The position numbers and the translations under genes are program-made. Positions 1 through 7,520 of a stretch of 26,837 nucleotides of DNA are shown one piece after another (position 1 is the first letter of the stretch; each line of letters starts with the position of its first letter). Source of the DNA: a virus; the IMG/VR virus record IMGVR_UViG_3300032241_001711, positions 1 to 26,837 of that record, one strand, 5' to 3'. The notes beneath the pieces are model-generated. The model searched no databases. It worked only from the letters and a program-made list of their open reading frames with translations, and was not told the DNA's origin.

Positions 1-2
1 CC

Positions 3-104
3 AAAAAAGATTTATTTGTAGGGTGTTCAGATGATTTAGATCATCTATTCGAAAAAGATGTTGACATTCAAAATAAATTATGTTATATTCCAAGTATAAC
101 ATGA
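3..104 (+). CDS. 3' end of an unidentified gene (partial)
   Basis: The third forward frame is open from the left edge and stops at TGA 102-104, giving 33 C-terminal residues that end in IPSIT. The other two forward frames stop within the first 35 bases. The stop overlaps the next start as ATGA at 101-104, the tight coupling seen throughout this window, which argues that this is a real gene end. I do not recognise the family; the fragment is acidic with two Cys and shows no motif. A sigma70-like promoter lies inside it at 61-89. Confidence 0.6.
   Translation, partial: KKDLFVGCSDDLDHLFEKDVDIQNKLCYIPSIT
61..89 (+). promoter_or_regulatory. sigma70-like promoter before the clamp operon
   Basis: TTGACA at 61-66, 17-bp spacer, TATATT at 84-89. 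Expected transcription start is about 96, only a few bases before the ATG at 101, so the first message would have almost no leader. It overlaps the alternative upstream ATG at 80, another reason to start the next gene at 101. It is well placed to drive the DUF3310-like gene and the 45-44-62-regA cluster. Confidence 0.7.
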
Positions 105-364
105 AATACAATGAAGATAAAATTATAAAAGAAATATTTGATTATATCAAATCAACATACGGTCAACATTATTCTTCTAATAAAGATGGATTTCAAGTTT
201 TAGATTTATTTAAAACTTTGAATATAGGTAAAGATTTTTGTCATGCCAACGCAATTAAGTATTTGTGTAGATATGGTAAAAAAAATGGTTATAATAGAGC
301 AGACTTAATTAAGGCCGCTCATTATATTATATTATTATTAAATTATGATAACAACAAGGAGTGA
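101..364 (+). CDS. DUF3310-like phage protein
   Basis: An 87-residue protein if started at ATG 101, which overlaps the previous stop as ATGA. The in-frame ATG at 80 lies inside the upstream gene and within the -10 element, so it is less likely. The central and C-terminal part (YGQHY, VLDL, FCHANAIKYLCRYGKK, RADLIKAAHYI) resembles DUF3310-type small phage proteins, in which a conserved N-x-x-KY-x-x-RxxxK segment is followed by a DLxKAxxY helix. The molecular role of the family is not established to my knowledge; phage copies often lie among nucleotide or replication genes. Its stop TGA (362-364) overlaps the Shine-Dalgarno region of the clamp gene, suggesting coupled translation. Confidence 0.7.
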   Translation: MKYNEDKIIKEIFDYIKSTYGQHYSSNKDGFQVLDLFKTLNIGKDFCHANAIKYLCRYGKKNGYNRADLIKAAHYIILLLNYDNNKE

Positions 365-366
365 AC

Positions 367-1032
367 ATGAACCTAAGTACAGACACGCTTGCAATTTTAA
401 AGAATTTTAGTGAGATCAACAATAATATTCTTTTTAAACCAGGTAGCAAGTTAAACACAATATCTGCTATGAAAAACATTCTAGCAGAAGCAACAGTATC
501 AGAAAAATTTGATGTCGAATTTGGTATATATGATCTTACCGAATTTCTAAGAGCAATAGAGTTATTTGATAAACCTGCCATTAAAGTTAATGGTGCAAAT
601 TATGCTACAATTTCTGATGAAAAAATGAAACAAGCAATTAAGTATTTTTTTGCTGACAAATCAGTATTAGTAGCACCATCTAAAGGTATTACTATGCCAG
701 ATAAGACAGTTGCATTTACTTTGAAGAAAGAAGATTTTGCCAAAGTACAAAAAGCAGCGACTACTTTAAATCTTCCTGATATAGCAGTTAAAGGTAATGG
801 TAAAACAATATCTTTTGTTGCTACAGATAAGAAAAACAAATCATCAAATGATTATTCACTTAATATAGGTGAAACTGATAAAACGTTTACTGCATATTTT
901 AAAGCAGAAAACTTTAAGATTATTTCTGATGATTATGACGTTGCTATTTCTAAAGCAAAGATTAGTCATTTTATTAATAGAAGTAAACCAGTACAGTATT
1001 GGATAGCATTAGAACCTGATAGTGAATTTTAA
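367..1032 (+). CDS. 45: DNA polymerase sliding clamp gp45
   Basis: About 221 residues, the size of T4 gp45. The start resembles T4 gp45 (LSxDTxAxLKNF, then the IN segment), the middle has YDLxxFL, and the C-terminus has the family ending WIALEPDS. The trimeric clamp encircles DNA, tethers the polymerase and, in T4, activates late transcription with gp55 and gp33. An in-frame GTG at 361 is part of the AAGGAG ribosome site (356-361), so ATG 367 is chosen, 5 bases downstream of it. The clamp loader genes follow directly, as in T4. The TATAAATA late promoters in this window fit a clamp-dependent late transcription system. Confidence 0.95.
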   Translation: MNLSTDTLAILKNFSEINNNILFKPGSKLNTISAMKNILAEATVSEKFDVEFGIYDLTEFLRAIELFDKPAIKVNGANYATISDEKMKQAIKYFFADKSVLVAPSKGITMPDKTVAFTLKKEDFAKVQKAATTLNLPDIAVKGNGKTISFVATDKKNKSSNDYSLNIGETDKTFTAYFKAENFKIISDDYDVAISKAKISHFINRSKPVQYWIALEPDSEF

Positions 1033-1047
1033 TAAAGGAGATTTACT

Positions 1048-1992
1048 ATGTCAGATTTTCTCTGGACCGAAAGGTTTAGACCTAAGCGTATTGAAGATTG
1101 TATTTTATCGGAAGATTTAAAACAAACTTTTTTAGAGTTTATTAAGAAAAAAGAAATACCTAATCTATTATTATCTGGTACACAAGGTACAGGTAAAACT
1201 ACTGTTGCTCGTGCATTATGTGAACAATTAGGTGTAGATTATATCATCATCAACGGTTCTGATGAAGGCCGTCAAATAGATACACTTCGAAATAAGATTA
1301 AAAACTTTGCATCTACTATATCATTAACAAAAGAAGCAAATCACAAAGTTGTTATTATAGATGAAGCAGATTACATGAACGCTGAGTCCGTTCAACCTGC
1401 TTTAAGAAACTTTATTGAAACGTTTTTTAATAACTGTAGATTTATCTTTACTTGTAATTACAAAAACAAAATCATACCTGCATTACATAGTCGTTGTACT
1501 GTAATTGATTTTAAAATTGTCAATGGTCAAAAAGTAAAGACTGCAAATCAATTCTTACAAAGACTAGCAAACATTCTTACGGAAGAAAAGATAGAGTTTG
1601 ATAAAAAAGTATTAGCAGAATTAATACAAAAACACTATCCAGATTTTAGAAGAACCATAAACGAATTACAAAGATATTCAGTTCGTGGTAAAATAGACAG
1701 TGGTATTCTTTTTAGTTTGTCTGAAGCAAACAGTAAAGAATTGATGAATAATCTTAAAGATAAAAACTTTAACGAAGTTAGAAAGTGGGTTATACAAAAC
1801 TTAGATAAAGAACCTAGTTCATTATTTACAGATATTTACGATAATCTTTATAACTTTTTAGATCCCAAATCAATACCTCAAGCAATATTAATCATTGCAG
1901 GTTATCAATATAAGGCAGCATTTGTAGCAGATCAAGAAATTAATATGGTTGCATGTTTAACCGAGATCATGGCAAATTGTAAATTCAAATGA
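1048..1992 (+). CDS. 44: clamp loader large subunit gp44 (AAA+ ATPase)
   Basis: A 314-residue AAA+ protein, close to the T4 gp44 length. It opens with the clamp-loader signature WTERFRPK (6-13), then Walker A GTQGTGKT (44-51), Walker B VVIIDEAD (101-108) and the SRC arginine-finger motif (148-150). With gp62 it forms the complex that uses ATP to open and load the gp45 ring at primer ends. A strong AAAGGAG ribosome site at 1034-1040 precedes the ATG by 7 bases. The last codons overlap the gp62 start (ATGA at 1989-1992), as expected for a fixed-ratio complex. Confidence 0.96.
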   Translation: MSDFLWTERFRPKRIEDCILSEDLKQTFLEFIKKKEIPNLLLSGTQGTGKTTVARALCEQLGVDYIIINGSDEGRQIDTLRNKIKNFASTISLTKEANHKVVIIDEADYMNAESVQPALRNFIETFFNNCRFIFTCNYKNKIIPALHSRCTVIDFKIVNGQKVKTANQFLQRLANILTEEKIEFDKKVLAELIQKHYPDFRRTINELQRYSVRGKIDSGILFSLSEANSKELMNNLKDKNFNEVRKWVIQNLDKEPSSLFTDIYDNLYNFLDPKSIPQAILIIAGYQYKAAFVADQEINMVACLTEIMANCKFK

Positions 1993-2381
1993 GTTATGAA
2001 TTAAAAGATTATTTAAAGGCCATCAACGAAACAAAAGAATCTTTATTAGATAGTGATGATTCTACATGGGAAAAGAAATACCCACCATATATTATAAATC
2101 GTTGTTTATCTATGTTTATAGATACCTTAATGCAAGCCAACGAAATGAATGGTCTACACTTTTTAGACAAAAAACTACAATTTCATTTTTTAATAAATAG
2201 TATCAGAAAAAAGAAGCGATTTGGTGGTAAATGGTTATCACAAACTAAATTGAAAAATTTAGAGTATGTAAAAGATTACTATGGTTACAGTAATGAAAAG
2301 GCAAGAGAGGCCTTAACTATATTGACCAAAGAACAACTTGAACATATAAAAGAAAAATTATATAAAGGTGGGAGAAATTAA
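1989..2381 (+). CDS. 62: clamp loader small subunit gp62
   Basis: 130 residues, shorter than T4 gp62 (187). The segment KKYPPYIINRCLS (about 30-42) is the recognisable conserved patch of phage gp62, and the position directly after 44 and before regA is diagnostic. It has no ATPase motifs, as expected for the non-catalytic subunit that holds the gp44 tetramer. The start overlaps the 44 stop (ATGA) and its stop overlaps the regA start (TAATG at 2379-2383). The 3' part carries a likely internal promoter for regA at 2322-2350. Confidence 0.9.
   Translation: MSYELKDYLKAINETKESLLDSDDSTWEKKYPPYIINRCLSMFIDTLMQANEMNGLHFLDKKLQFHFLINSIRKKKRFGGKWLSQTKLKNLEYVKDYYGYSNEKAREALTILTKEQLEHIKEKLYKGGRN
2322..2350 (+). 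promoter_or_regulatory. sigma70-like promoter for regA, inside gene 62
   Basis: TTGACC at 2322-2327, 17-bp spacer, TATAAA at 2345-2350: 10 of 12 consensus positions. Expected start about 2357, which leaves room for the ribosome site AGGTGGGAG (about 2366-2374) and ATG 2381. It would let regA be transcribed apart from the clamp operon. Confidence 0.5.
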
Positions 2382-2815
2382 TGGTCGATAATATCAAATG
2401 GTCTATTGACGACATGTTGGAAGTCACTATCAAACAACCAGATGACTTTTTAAAAGTAAGAGAAACACTAACACGTATAGGTGTTGCATCAAGAAAAGAC
2501 AAGACATTATTTCAGTCATGTCATATACTTCATAAACAAGGTAAATATTACATAGTACATTTTAAAGAGTTATTTGCTCTTGATGGTAAAACAGCAACAT
2601 TATCAGAAAACGATATTCAAAGAAGAAATACAATTGCAGTATTACTTGCTGATTGGAATTTAATTGATATAGTACAAAAAGAAAAAGCAGAAAATAAAGC
2701 ACCGTTAAGTCAAATTAAGGTGTTACCATTTAAAGAAAAAAAAGATTGGATATTATCTGCAAAATATAATATTGGTAAAAAAGTTACAAAAGATGATGAA
2801 ACAAATGGTGAATAA
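2381..2815 (+). CDS. regA: RegA translational repressor
   Basis: A clear match in pattern to T4 RegA: PDDFLKVRETLTRIGVAS, LFQSCHILHKQGKYYIVHFKELF, DGKTATL, a D-x-x-RR-x-x-IAxLLxDW segment, and the C-terminal FKEKKDW and KYNIGKK. T4 RegA is 122 residues; this copy of 144 has about ten extra residues at the N-terminus (VDNIKWSIDDM) and a charged tail. RegA binds early mRNAs near their start codons, including 44, 45 and its own in T4, and blocks translation. It may be autoregulated here too, but I could not identify a defined operator. The start is fixed by TAATG overlap with 62 and a good ribosome site. Confidence 0.95.
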   Translation: MVDNIKWSIDDMLEVTIKQPDDFLKVRETLTRIGVASRKDKTLFQSCHILHKQGKYYIVHFKELFALDGKTATLSENDIQRRNTIAVLLADWNLIDIVQKEKAENKAPLSQIKVLPFKEKKDWILSAKYNIGKKVTKDDETNGE

Positions 2816-4300
2816 ATGCAAGTTCCTAAGTTTAAAGACTTTATAAACGAAGCAAGACAACAAGATGAAACCGATCCGATTACGGTTGTCATTATTAGTA
2901 AGTCATCACCTAAAGTAAAACAACAAAAATCAGGTAATAAAAAAACTAAAAAAGAAGTTACGGTTAGTTTTATACAACAGTCTTGTGAAAAAAGAAAAAT
3001 ACCTTGTTATTTAATCAATACTAAGTTTTCAATCATTACAGATAAAGACGAAGAAAAAAATACATTAACAATTTATAACTACGATGGTGAAGATAGTAAA
3101 CAAACTTTTGTAGGTAAAAATACAGTTGTTATTACTCGTGCAGGTGCAGTAGAAGATGAGGCAGGATTATCTTTAATATCAGCATTTCAAAATTCTGGTG
3201 CATTTATGTTAAACACTAGATCGTCAATGTTAACATGCGACAATAAATTAACTTCTGCATTATTATTTGAAAAGTTTAATATACCTACACCTAAAACTGC
3301 ATTTGTATCAAATGAAAAAAATCTTGAAAATGCATTAAAACTTGTAGGCAATAAATTTCCAGTTATAGTAAAAACATTAACAGGTACACAAGGTATTGGA
3401 GTTGTTAAAGTAGATAGTTATGATTCTTTAGTATCAGTAGTACAAGCATTATTTAAACATGATGCAGAATTATTATTACAAGAATATATGCCAACAGATT
3501 TTGACGTTAGAACTTTTGTAGTAGATAATAAAATATTTGCATGTACAAAAAGAGTTAAAAAATCAGGAGAGTTTAGATCAAATGTTCATCGTGGTGCAGT
3601 TGCAGAACCACATAAACTTTCAGATAAAGAAATTGAAATTGTATTAAGAACCGCTCGTGCTACAAAGGCTTATCTTGTAGGCATAGATCATATAATATAC
3701 AAAGACAAAATTTATGTATTAGAAGCAAATGGTTCTCCAGGAACTGGTGCAGATTACGAAGGATATCACTACGAAGATTATATTGACACACCTGATACAA
3801 CTGGTCCAATTAAAGGTAGTCAGTTAGTAGATAATGTAATTAAATATATTTCAAATCGTAAAAATTGGGACAGACAATCAATTATAGAAGTAGGTTATTT
3901 AGAAACAATAGATTTATCTACTGTAGGTAAAGTAAGAGCAAAATTAGATACAGGTAATGGTGCAGAAGCTTGTGCGTTACATGCTGAAGATATAGAAATT
4001 AAAGATGGTAAAGTATCTTGGAAATATAATGGTAAAAAACATTCAAGTAAATTAGAAGGTTATTTAAAAATATTTAGAGCAAACACAGATGATGGTGCAG
4101 GTGAAAAAAGACCTATAGTTAAATTGGATATGACATTTAATGGTTTTACATACAAAGATGTATTGTTTAGTTTAGATGAAAGAAAAAGATCAGCATCAGA
4201 CGCATTATTAAATAGAGATGTAATTCGTAAAATGAACGCATCTGTAAATCCTAATAGAGAGTTTGTGTTAAGTAGAAGAATTAAACCAATTGACAAATAA
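2816..4300 (+). CDS. RimK-like ATP-grasp ligase fused to RimB-like retropepsin domain
   Basis: 494 residues in three parts. Residues 1-22 form a capsid-targeting-like N-terminus (KFKDFINEA, gp21-type site INE/A at 10-13). Residues of roughly 25-345 are an ATP-grasp ligase: glycine-rich loop TLTGTQGIG (about 187-195), LLLQEY, DVRTFVV, and the RimK signature LEANGSPG (302-309). Residues of about 362-494 resemble the ATP-dependent zinc protease/RimB family: VGYLETIDL, AKLDTG with the retropepsin Asp at 378, and LLNRDVIRKMN (464-474). RimK adds glutamates to ribosomal protein S6 and RimB trims such tails, so writer and eraser activities may be joined here; the substrate is inference. It follows regA without a gap and precedes a promoter. 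Confidence 0.85.
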   Translation: MQVPKFKDFINEARQQDETDPITVVIISKSSPKVKQQKSGNKKTKKEVTVSFIQQSCEKRKIPCYLINTKFSIITDKDEEKNTLTIYNYDGEDSKQTFVGKNTVVITRAGAVEDEAGLSLISAFQNSGAFMLNTRSSMLTCDNKLTSALLFEKFNIPTPKTAFVSNEKNLENALKLVGNKFPVIVKTLTGTQGIGVVKVDSYDSLVSVVQALFKHDAELLLQEYMPTDFDVRTFVVDNKIFACTKRVKKSGEFRSNVHRGAVAEPHKLSDKEIEIVLRTARATKAYLVGIDHIIYKDKIYVLEANGSPGTGADYEGYHYEDYIDTPDTTGPIKGSQLVDNVIKYISNRKNWDRQSIIEVGYLETIDLSTVGKVRAKLDTGNGAEACALHAEDIEIKDGKVSWKYNGKKHSSKLEGYLKIFRANTDDGAGEKRPIVKLDMTFNGFTYKDVLFSLDERKRSASDALLNRDVIRKMNASVNPNREFVLSRRIKPIDK

Positions 4301-4318
4301 CAAATAATAGTATATAAT
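4290..4318 (+). promoter_or_regulatory. perfect-consensus sigma70 promoter
   Basis: TTGACA at 4290-4295, exactly 17 bases, TATAAT at 4313-4318: 12 of 12 consensus positions. It sits at the end of the ATP-grasp gene. Expected start about 4325; a ribosome site AAGGAA (about 4332-4337) precedes ATG 4344. It would drive the Sm-like gene, the ferredoxin and DNA polymerase. Confidence 0.85.
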
Positions 4319-4343
4319 AAAGTAAATTGAAAAGGAATATATC

Positions 4344-4655
4344 ATGTCAGAAGTAAAACTCTTTAGATTAAGTACAGGTGAAGATTTAATAGGTCAAAAA
4401 TTAGAAGAAAGTAACGATACTTTAACTCATATCAAAAACGCTTTTGTAATTGTACCAATGCAATCAAAACCAGGTGGACCAATGTCTCTTGCATTAACAC
4501 CTTATATACCTTATGCAGAAGGTGATATTATAATACTTAAAACAGCAAATATAATAACAGAAACACAACCAAAATTAGATATCACAAATTCATACAATTC
4601 TCATTTAGGAACAGGCATAGTACAATTAAAAAAACCTAAATTGATTATTGATTGA
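4344..4655 (+). CDS. small Sm-like (LSm-type) phage protein
   Basis: 103 residues beginning with VKLFRLSTGEDLIGQ, a pattern typical of Sm-like beta-barrel small proteins (KLxxGEDLIG), then IKNAFVIVP and a LTPYIPYAEGD segment. Marine T4-like phages carry similar proteins near the polymerase. RNA binding is possible by fold analogy, but no function is established from the sequence. It is first in the unit driven by the consensus promoter at 4290-4318 and overlaps the ferredoxin start (TGATG at 4653-4657). The fold call is tentative; the gene call is firm. Confidence 0.7.
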   Translation: MSEVKLFRLSTGEDLIGQKLEESNDTLTHIKNAFVIVPMQSKPGGPMSLALTPYIPYAEGDIIILKTANIITETQPKLDITNSYNSHLGTGIVQLKKPKLIID

Positions 4656-4993
4656 TGATAACAATATATTTTGTAAGAAACGGCTCTAAAATTAGAGTTG
4701 ATGTACCCATTGGTATGACTTTAATGGAAGCAGCTAAAAAATACAGTGTAATAGATATAAGAGAAATAACTGCTGATTGTGGTGGTTGTTGTGCGTGTGG
4801 TACTTGTCATGTTATAATAGACGAACAGTGGATTGATAAGATTGCACCTATAAATGAAAACTATGCAGAATTAGATATACTAGAATTTGATAAACAATAT
4901 AAAAAAGGATTGAGTAGATTAGCATGTCAAGTACAACTAACAAAAGAACATGACGGATTAATCGCTCACTTACTTAATGAAGATATTAGATAA
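4655..4993 (+). CDS. adrenodoxin-type 2Fe-2S ferredoxin
   Basis: 112 residues from ATG 4655; the upstream in-frame TTG at 4652 is ignored because ATG overlaps the previous stop. Cysteines fall at 42, 48, 51 and 91. The C-x5-C-x2-C part sits in CGGCCACGTCHV, the signature of adrenodoxin or ISC-type vertebrate/bacterial ferredoxins rather than plant-type PetF. The fold start (ITIYFVRNGSKIRVDVPIGMTLMEAA) is also typical. It would be a one-electron carrier in the cytoplasm. Its partner is not visible in the window; ribonucleotide reductase, a radical-SAM enzyme or an Fe-S assembly step are possible. The stop overlaps the polymerase start (TAATG), an unusual coupling. Confidence 0.92.
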   Translation: MITIYFVRNGSKIRVDVPIGMTLMEAAKKYSVIDIREITADCGGCCACGTCHVIIDEQWIDKIAPINENYAELDILEFDKQYKKGLSRLACQVQLTKEHDGLIAHLLNEDIR

Positions 4994-7482
4994 TGAATTT
5001 TTACAAATCAGTTATAGAATATAAAGGCAAACTTTTAGTTAGAGGTATTCTAAACGGTAAAGAATATAAAGAAAAATTAGATTATAAGCCTACTTTATAT
5101 TCATTAACTCAAAAACAAACTCAATTTAAAACACTTCAAGGTTCTTATTTAACACCTATTCAATTTGATTCTATATCAGACGCAAGAGACTTTAAAAGAA
5201 ATATTGCAACAGATAATTCACCTATCTATGGTATGGAAAGATATCAGTATCAATATATTTCTGACAACTATAGAGATGATGTAGAATGGCAAAAAGAGTT
5301 TATAAAAATATTTACATTAGATATAGAAACGGCCTGCGAAAATGGATTTCCCGATGTAGAAAATCCTATAGAAGAAATACTTTGCATTACAGTTAAAAAT
5401 CAAAACAACAAACAAATTATTACTTGGGGTGTAGGTGATTATAAAACAGATAGACCAGATGTAACTTATGTAAGATGTAAATCTGAAAAAGAACTTATAA
5501 GACAGTTTATGGAATTTTGGTTAAAGAATTATCCTGATGTTATTACAGGTTGGAATACTAAATTTTTTGATCTACCTTATCTAATGAATAGAATAAGACA
5601 GATAACGGGTGATAAAGTTATTAATAGACTATCTCCTTGGAATCTTATTGAACGTGAAGTTATAGTAGTGCAAGGTCGTCCACAAACAGTTTATAATCTA
5701 TTAGGTATTACTATGTTAGATTATCTTGATTTATATAAAAAATTTATACCAACTAAACAAGAAAGTTATAGATTAAATTATATCGGTAAAGTAGAACTAG
5801 GTGAAGAAAAGAATGATAATCCTTACGAAACATTTGTTGAATGGTATACAAAAGATTTTCAATCATTCGTAGATTATAATATTCAAGATGTTGAGATTGT
5901 TGATAAATTAGAAGATAAGTTAGGTCTTATTGAATTAGTTTTAACTATGGCATATGATGCTAAAGTAAACTATAATGATGTTTTTAGTCAAGTAAGAATG
6001 TGGGACACTTTAATATATAATTTTTTACGAAACGAAAATATAGCAATACCACCAAAAGAAGAAAATGTTAAAGAAGAAAAATATGAAGGCGCTTATGTAA
6101 AAGAACCTATATTAGGTTTACATAAATGGATTGTTTCTTTTGATATTAATTCATTATATCCACATTTAATTATGCAATATAATATTTCTCCAGAAAAGAT
6201 TATTGGAGTTAAGTCTGATGGTATTAATGTTAATAAATTGTTAGATCATTCTACTCCACTAGATTATTTAAAAACAGAAGGTGCATGTATTACTCCAAAC
6301 GGTGCATTATTTAAAAATGATAGTGCAGGTTTCTTACCTAGATTACTAGATAAGATGTATAAAGAACGAGTTGTCTATCGTGAAAAGATGATGGCAGCAA
6401 AAGTAGAATATCAAAAAACAAAAGATAAAAAATTACAAAAGTTAATTGCACGTTTCCATAATATACAATGGGCAAAGAAGATTGCATTGAATAGTGCATA
6501 TGGTGCAATTGGTAATGAGTACTTTAGATATTATGACGTGAGACAAGCAACTGCTATCACAACATCTGGTCAATTTATAATTCGTTATATTGAAAAGAAA
6601 CTTAATTCTTATATTAATAATATATTACAATCGCATGACGAAGTAGATTATATTGTGGCATCAGATACAGATTCAGTTTATCTTTGCTTAGATAAATTAG
6701 TACAACATGTATGTAAAGATAAAACAGAACTACAAGTATTAAAATTTTTAGATAAAGTTGTTAAGTCAAGAATTGAACCATTCCTTGAAAAATGTTTTAT
6801 AGAACTTGCAGATTATACTAATGCGTTTGAACAACGTATGAAAATGAAACGTGAAGTAATTGCAAACAAAGGTATTTGGACTGCAAAAAAAAGATATATG
6901 TTAAACGTATTAGATGAAGAAGGTATTACTTTTGATGAACCTAAATTAAAGATCATGGGTATCGAGGCCATACGATCTTCAACTCCTGAAATATGTAGAG
7001 GTAAGATTAGAGAAGTTATCAAAATTATAATGAACAAAGATGAAAATACTTTAATAGATTTTGTCGCAAAATTTAGAGATGAATTTTCAAAATATGATCC
7101 CGAGATGGTTGCATTTCCTAGATCATGTAACAACATTAAAAAGTATGGTCATGCGTCTGATATATTCATTAAGGGAACACCAATACATGTTAAAGGTGCA
7201 TTATTATATAATCACTATCTTAAATCAAATAAACTTACACAGAAATATCCATTAATTAAAGAAGGCGATAAGATTAAATTTTTATTATTAAAAGAACCAA
7301 ATCCATTTAAATTTAATGTAATAAGTTATCTAACAACGTTACCAAAAGAGTTTAAATTAAAAGATTATGTAGATTACGATACTCAATTTGAAAAGACTTT
7401 TATTGATCCTATCAATTTTATTCTTAATTCTATTGGTTGGCATTATGAAAAACAAGCATCTTTAGAAAGTTTTTTTGTATAA
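4993..7482 (+). CDS. 43: family B replicative DNA polymerase gp43
   Basis: 829 residues, somewhat shorter than T4 gp43 (898). The 3'-5' exonuclease is present: Exo I DIET (D110, E112), Exo II GWNTKFFDLPYL, Exo III YNIQDVEIVDK. Polymerase motif A is DINSLYP (384-390), motif B KKIALNSAYG (495-504), motif C SDTDS (557-561), with both catalytic Asp of DTD. It is the main replicative polymerase and pairs with the gp45 clamp. It shows no interruption, intein or frameshift. It starts by TAATG overlap with the ferredoxin, so the two are translationally coupled, and is followed by a promoter for the methyltransferase pair. Confidence 0.97.
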   Translation: MNFYKSVIEYKGKLLVRGILNGKEYKEKLDYKPTLYSLTQKQTQFKTLQGSYLTPIQFDSISDARDFKRNIATDNSPIYGMERYQYQYISDNYRDDVEWQKEFIKIFTLDIETACENGFPDVENPIEEILCITVKNQNNKQIITWGVGDYKTDRPDVTYVRCKSEKELIRQFMEFWLKNYPDVITGWNTKFFDLPYLMNRIRQITGDKVINRLSPWNLIEREVIVVQGRPQTVYNLLGITMLDYLDLYKKFIPTKQESYRLNYIGKVELGEEKNDNPYETFVEWYTKDFQSFVDYNIQDVEIVDKLEDKLGLIELVLTMAYDAKVNYNDVFSQVRMWDTLIYNFLRNENIAIPPKEENVKEEKYEGAYVKEPILGLHKWIVSFDINSLYPHLIMQYNISPEKIIGVKSDGINVNKLLDHSTPLDYLKTEGACITPNGALFKNDSAGFLPRLLDKMYKERVVYREKMMAAKVEYQKTKDKKLQKLIARFHNIQWAKKIALNSAYGAIGNEYFRYYDVRQATAITTSGQFIIRYIEKKLNSYINNILQSHDEVDYIVASDTDSVYLCLDKLVQHVCKDKTELQVLKFLDKVVKSRIEPFLEKCFIELADYTNAFEQRMKMKREVIANKGIWTAKKRYMLNVLDEEGITFDEPKLKIMGIEAIRSSTPEICRGKIREVIKIIMNKDENTLIDFVAKFRDEFSKYDPEMVAFPRSCNNIKKYGHASDIFIKGTPIHVKGALLYNHYLKSNKLTQKYPLIKEGDKIKFLLLKEPNPFKFNVISYLTTLPKEFKLKDYVDYDTQFEKTFIDPINFILNSIGWHYEKQASLESFFV

Positions 7483-7486
7483 AGTA

Positions 7487-7515
7487 TTGATTTTTAAAAG
7501 AAAGTATAGTATAAT
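7487..7515 (+). promoter_or_regulatory. sigma70-like promoter of the methyltransferase/CmoA unit
   Basis: TTGATT at 7487-7492, 17-bp spacer, TATAAT at 7510-7515 (10 of 12 consensus positions). The expected start, about 7521-7522, coincides with the ATG at 7521, and there is no ribosome site between -10 and ATG. This predicts a leaderless message for the DNA methyltransferase. Confidence 0.7.
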
Positions 7516-7520
7516 AAAGT

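Noticed and set aside
80-100. ATG 80 as start of the DUF3310-like gene
   Set aside because: It lies within the upstream coding region and in the promoter spacer, just before the -10; ATG 101 forms an ATGA overlap.
361-366. GTG 361 as start of gene 45
   Set aside because: It is part of the AAGGAG ribosome site; ATG 367 is correctly spaced and matches the T4 gp45 N-terminus.
2406-2434. TTGACG at 2406 as a promoter inside regA
   Set aside because: Only a poor TATCAA at 16 bases; not better than background in AT-rich DNA.
3783-3811. TTGACA at 3783 as a promoter
   Set aside because: The 17-base position holds CCAATT, not a -10 box; likewise the TTGACA boxes at 8004, 15664 and 21064 lack a -10 at proper spacing.
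6813-7136. 107-codon open frame on the minus strand inside gene 43
   Set aside because: It is antisense to strongly conserved polymerase coding sequence, has no recognisable protein pattern, and similar minus-strand frames occur throughout this AT-rich region as shadows.
7061-7255. 64-codon + strand frame inside gene 43
   Set aside because: Fully internal to the polymerase gene, no ribosome site, no protein-like composition.
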